From CAYWYR01 sp964462685 (lineage in GTDB: Bacteria > Bacteroidota > Ignavibacteria > Kapaibacteriales > UBA2268), in NCBI GenBank assembly GCA_964462685.1, contig CAYWYR010000034.1, forward strand, positions 1 through 8,131: a stretch of DNA of 8,131 nucleotides, read 5' to 3'. A program made the translations under genes and the position numbers. The stretch's first letter is position 1; every line of letters begins with the position of its first letter. Below, piece after piece: positions 6,185-8,131 of this stretch. The notes beneath the pieces are model-generated. The model did no database searches. It was not told where the DNA came from and worked only from the letters and a program-made list of their open reading frames with translations.

Positions 6185-6238
6185 TGTCCCAGGTGTCCCA
6201 CCTGTCCCACCTATGGGACAGATGGGACGGGTGGGACA
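6185..6238. repeat. six half-site dyad array (TGTCCC x3, GGGACA x3)
   Basis: TGTCCC starts at 6185, 6194 and 6203, exactly 9 bp apart. The inverted motif GGGACA starts at 6215, 6224 (as GGGACG) and 6233, again 9 bp apart. The array is symmetric about 6211/6212. Several folding registers exist, including CTGTCCCA/TGGGACAG with a 4-nt loop and an outer GGTGTCCCACC/GGTGGGACACC pair. It lies 9 bp past the primase-helicase stop and is followed by A+T-richer DNA, as an iteron-type origin would be. Alternatives are an integrase or excisionase arm region, or an attenuator hairpin; there is no U-run, so an intrinsic terminator is unlikely. Confidence 0.6.
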
Positions 6239-6240
6239 CC

Positions 6241-6413
6241 CCCTACTAACGCAATACCATTGCTAACTTAACCTAAAACGCCCTAAATCTCATAGCTACA
6301 GTCTGTAGTTCATAGGACTACATATAAGTACATAGTTTTTCATAGGATAGCGTTCAATGATCAAACGATTTGCGGTTATTTAGCATTCAATAAACATTTA
6401 AAAGGAAAAGAAT
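6241..6413. other. non-coding leader between array and small gene
   Basis: This stretch is A+T-richer than the array before it. It holds CTAAC twice (near 6245 and 6262), a TGTAGT/ACTACA inverted repeat around 6305-6322, TTCATAGGA twice (near 6309 and 6340), and CGTT/AACG arms near 6352-6367. No TAnnTTTG promoter is seen. It could be an unwinding region beside an origin or the leader of the downstream gene. Function is unproven. Confidence 0.35.
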
Positions 6414-6731
6414 ATGATTGATTTGAAGGAATATGGCGAAATCGAGTATGATGATTTCACAAAAACGATATGGAGAGCTGGCTTTAAGCTGACTGATCTC
6501 AATAGAAGGCTTAATAAATCACAAAGCTACTTCACTACCTGCGGTTGGTATCACACTTATTCGCCAAAGGGTGAGCGTTTGTCACTGGTCAAACCCCGTT
6601 TGATAGTGGAAACAGCTCAAATGATCGGCGAGGAACTCTTCATCTTCTGCTATGAAGCAGTACTCAAAGACAAAGAAATAGAGCGACTACGGCGAGAGAA
6701 GAGGATAAAAAGGGGAATCGGACGCAGTTGA
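6414..6731 (+). CDS. small putative DNA-binding protein (105 aa)
   Basis: I cannot name the family. Residues ~14-42 (the LTDLNRRLNKSQSYF part is the clearest) have the spacing of an XRE-like helix-turn-helix: an Ala-Gly turn, then Leu-x-x-Leu and a Ser-Gln-Ser-Tyr-Phe recognition-helix pattern. The middle is hydrophobic-helical, and the C-terminal ~25 residues are strongly charged and basic (EIERLRREKRIKRGIGRS). No signal peptide or membrane segment is seen. AAAGGA lies about 10 nt before the ATG. The gene follows the half-site array after a 173-bp leader and ends 6 nt before a strong terminator, so it is the last gene of the element. It could be a regulator, a copy-control factor or an accessory replication/mobilisation protein. 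That it is a real gene is fairly likely; the HTH is inference. Confidence 0.68.
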   Translation: MIDLKEYGEIEYDDFTKTIWRAGFKLTDLNRRLNKSQSYFTTCGWYHTYSPKGERLSLVKPRLIVETAQMIGEELFIFCYEAVLKDKEIERLRREKRIKRGIGRS

Positions 6732-6737
6732 ACAGCG

Positions 6738-6766
6738 AAAAGCCACCTATAGAAGGTGGCTTTTTT
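6738..6766. terminator. bidirectional intrinsic terminator
   Basis: AAAAGCCACCT (6738-6748) pairs perfectly over 11 bp with AGGTGGCTTTT (6754-6764) around a 5-nt loop. Six T residues follow on the plus strand (6761-6766), so it efficiently ends the 105-aa gene transcript. On the minus strand it is followed by four T, enough for weaker termination of anything arriving from the right. Confidence 0.87.
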
Positions 6767-6768
6767 GG

Positions 6769-6927
6769 TTATTGCATAATATCCAGTGGGCTTTTTACAG
6801 ACTGGATGTTGGCCGAGGAAATGTGATTCGACAACTTAAAGTCTTTGATATGTAGATAGTTAGATAATAGTTGCTGGATTTTTAATATCTTGGAAGTAAT
6901 TAAACGTTCAGCATCCATGCTTCGCAT
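6769..6927 (-). CDS. possible 52-aa reading frame or gene remnant
   Basis: The minus strand is open for about 65 codons down to a TAA at 6769-6771. The first ATG after the upstream stop is at 6927. The product is a charged, helix-like 52-aa peptide (MRSMDAERLI at the start, SVKSPLDIMQ at the end). Its stop lies 3 nt from the T-run of the shared terminator, which is where a convergent gene should end. That placement is the main support. The peptide reads like the C-terminal tail of a larger protein whose front has decayed, but I do not recognise it, and an open stretch of this length can arise by chance. The opposite strand is also open for about 30 codons here (6772-6855). Confidence 0.25.
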   Translation of the reverse strand: MRSMDAERLITSKILKIQQLLSNYLHIKDFKLSNHISSANIQSVKSPLDIMQ

Positions 6928-7660
6928 CTTGACTGAATGTGCAATATGCTTAAAAACTAGCTCACTTTAAAACATTTATTTTGCATAAATACTCGGAAGA
7001 AACGAAAAAATAGAAAAATATAGAATGAATCTCGCTCCTAAAGTTTACGACCAATCTTCAACATCATAAGTACATTTACAGATGATGTATTGTTTAACAA
7101 ACATCTTGAAAACTAATATTGAATGTTCTAATGTCAATTACGGTATTAAAACGGTAAAACTTAAGGCAGGAGACGACAAAAGATAAATTGTCCAAAATAT
7201 ATAATGAGTTCGAAGGTAAAAATAACAACTTTTTTAGGACCTGCAATAAAGACCAATGCAGCAGTAAGGCTGACACTTTATGCTGAGGAAGCATTTAATT
7301 AATGATCCATTCGATTTACTTACTTGTAAGATACTAAATAAAACAAGGATATTTTTACGTTTATGACTCTTGAGAGAGTTCGTATGCTATGTAGAATCAA
7401 ACAGTGCATGACCCTTCTAAAAGAGTTTAACTTAATTCAACTTTTCTGAGTCAGCACTTAAAGTATATTCAACTTCTATCGCAAAGAAAGGGAGTAATGA
7501 GAGCACCACCATTTATATAGCTTTCATATTTTAATTCCTATTTGAAAGATTATGGATTGATAAACTATAAATATGTCATCAATGTGAGTATTATAAATAG
7601 AGAATACAATAAGTTAGATATTGATTGTTGATTATTATATAATCAATCGGTTTATGAATA
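6928..7660. other. A+T-rich region without a convincing gene
   Basis: About 730 bp with frequent stops in all frames. Only short open pieces occur, such as 32 codons from the ATG at 7204 (plus strand, MSSKVKITTF at its start), 28 codons from the ATG at 7363 (plus strand, MTLERVRMLC at its start), and a minus-strand frame at 7094-7294 of low-complexity hydrophobic character. None has a ribosome-binding site, promoter or recognisable motif. It may be decayed gene DNA at the right edge of the element. A TTGATTA/TAATCAA hairpin near 7627-7645 lies just past the end of the 137-aa gene and could act in its transcript end. Confidence 0.5.
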
Positions 7661-8074
7661 TTATTCTTTAATAATTACTTGAACTGTTTGTATACTATTA
7701 GTTGACTTAACTCTTAAAAAATATGTACCTACTGTTAAATTATATACATCCAGTTTTATAGTTGAACTCTTCCTAGATTTAGATTTTACTTTCTTACCAT
7801 TGATATCTACAAGTTCACATTCTATGATGCTTTCACCATCATAATTATTTAGGTTAACATTAATAAAATCATGGGTAGGATTAGGTGATATCTTTAAGTC
7901 ATAAAGCAAATTTAAATCAGACTCAATATGATTTTCCATTACACCAATTTTCAAACGCTTAGTAATTGTTCTTTCTTGGCGATTACCTGCTTCATCATAA
8001 TAGAGGTAATAGTCAGTAAAACCACTACATAAAAGAAAGGTCAGCGCTAAATGTATGTATATAAGTTTTTTCAT
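7661..8074 (-). CDS. small secreted protein with T9SS C-terminal sorting domain
   Basis: The 137-aa product begins with a Sec signal peptide (MKKLIYIHLALTFLLCSG, cleavage near residue 18-20). A short YD-repeat-like scrap, YYDEAGNRQERTI (25-37), follows, then a linker. A type A T9SS sorting domain (Por_Secre_tail) occupies about residues 60-137, opening with LKISPNPTHDF, with ELVDINGKKV and LTVGTYFLRV in the middle and ending VQVIIKE. The protein would cross the inner membrane by Sec and the outer membrane by the type IX system. Almost no cargo lies between signal and sorting tail. Small proteins of this plan are, from memory, found next to RHS/YD-repeat genes in Bacteroidota; any such partner here would lie beyond the window. 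The family call is strong; the role is unknown. Confidence 0.88.
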   Translation of the reverse strand: MKKLIYIHLALTFLLCSGFTDYYLYYDEAGNRQERTITKRLKIGVMENHIESDLNLLYDLKISPNPTHDFINVNLNNYDGESIIECELVDINGKKVKSKSRKSSTIKLDVYNLTVGTYFLRVKSTNSIQTVQVIIKE

Positions 8075-8091
8075 AGTTTTTATTTAAGTTT

Positions 8092-8120
8092 TTTATACAA
8101 CCATGATTTTCGGTAGTCAA
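8092..8120 (-). promoter_or_regulatory. possible promoter of the T9SS-tail gene
   Basis: On the minus strand TTGACT (8120-8115) and TATAAA (8097-8092) are 17 bp apart. The same bases give TTG-N20-TA, so the -33 and the TA of the -7 box fit the Bacteroidota pattern, but the TTTG half is missing. Transcription would start only about 10 nt before the ATG. Weak support. Confidence 0.3.
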
Positions 8121-8131
8121 TTTCTGCTTTT

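Larger units (their letters stand above)
2264..6764. mobile_element. putative integrated element at tRNA-Arg; no integrase seen
   Basis: Directly 3' of the tRNA lies a set of genes unlike the flanking housekeeping genes: an A+T-rich orphan, a small excisionase/AlpA-type HTH gene, a primase-helicase fusion and a small putative DNA-binding gene. All four are on one strand and the set ends at a strong terminator. GGGACA-type repeats occur both beside the tRNA (2325-2341) and after the replication gene (6185-6238). In Bacteroidota such HTH-plus-BT4734-type primase pairs are typical of integrative or mobilizable elements. No tyrosine or serine recombinase, relaxase or structural phage gene is present, and by eye I find no second copy of the tRNA 3' end. 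The borders are therefore guesses: the left edge is taken as the tRNA end and the right edge as the last terminator. It may be a decayed or trans-mobilised element. Confidence 0.45.

Noticed and set aside
6226..6232. ACGGGTG in the half-site array matches the last bases of the tRNA-Arg acceptor
   Set aside because: Only 7 bp agree and the array's own repeat structure explains them; it is not a credible attachment-site copy.
7094..7294. 66-codon minus-strand frame, Leu-rich
   Set aside because: No ribosome-binding site, no promoter and low-complexity content in A+T-rich DNA; likely chance.
1..8131. CRISPR array
   Set aside because: No regularly spaced 25-40 bp direct repeats anywhere; the only periodic array has 9-bp steps.

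Overview
The window looks like chromosomal DNA of a Bacteroidota species, probably order Bacteroidales. The grounds are a secreted protein with a type IX secretion (T9SS) sorting tail, two promoters of the TTG-N20-TAnnTTTG type used by the Bacteroidota primary sigma factor, a tRNA gene with no encoded CCA, and a replication protein with a BT4734-like N-terminal domain. These are family-level inferences from reading the sequence; no database search was run.

Region 1 (1-2263) is core genome. A ~290-nt stretch made almost entirely of hairpins and closed by an 11-bp inverted repeat (30-321) lies just past the 3' end of mgtE, a magnesium channel/transporter gene on the minus strand. mgtE and rpsT (ribosomal protein S20, plus strand) diverge from a 170-bp gap holding two back-to-back promoters. 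rpsT is followed by a tRNA-Arg(ACG) gene.

Region 2 (2264 to about 6764) looks like a compact integrated element sitting at the 3' end of the tRNA. In order it has: a terminator; about 430 bp of non-coding DNA with GGGACA motifs and nested repeats; an A+T-rich orphan gene (374 aa); a palindromic operator-like stretch; a small excisionase/AlpA-like helix-turn-helix gene; a 632-aa primase-plus-RecA-like-ATPase-plus-HTH protein translationally coupled to it; an array of six 9-bp-spaced TGTCCC/GGGACA half-sites with dyad symmetry; a 105-aa putative DNA-binding protein; and a strong terminator. The layout resembles the replication/regulation module of a small integrative element or phage satellite, but no integrase, relaxase or phage structural gene is visible.

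Region 3 (6765-8131) has a possible 52-codon minus-strand reading frame or gene remnant ending at the shared terminator, then about 730 bp of A+T-rich DNA with no convincing gene, then a short minus-strand gene for a secreted protein made of a signal peptide, a YD-repeat scrap and a T9SS sorting domain.

How the genes may work together is inference. The HTH protein would regulate the element or act as its directionality factor. The 632-aa protein would prime and unwind DNA at the half-site array just downstream of its own gene. GGGACA motifs near the tRNA share the hexamer with that array, so one protein may recognise both places.
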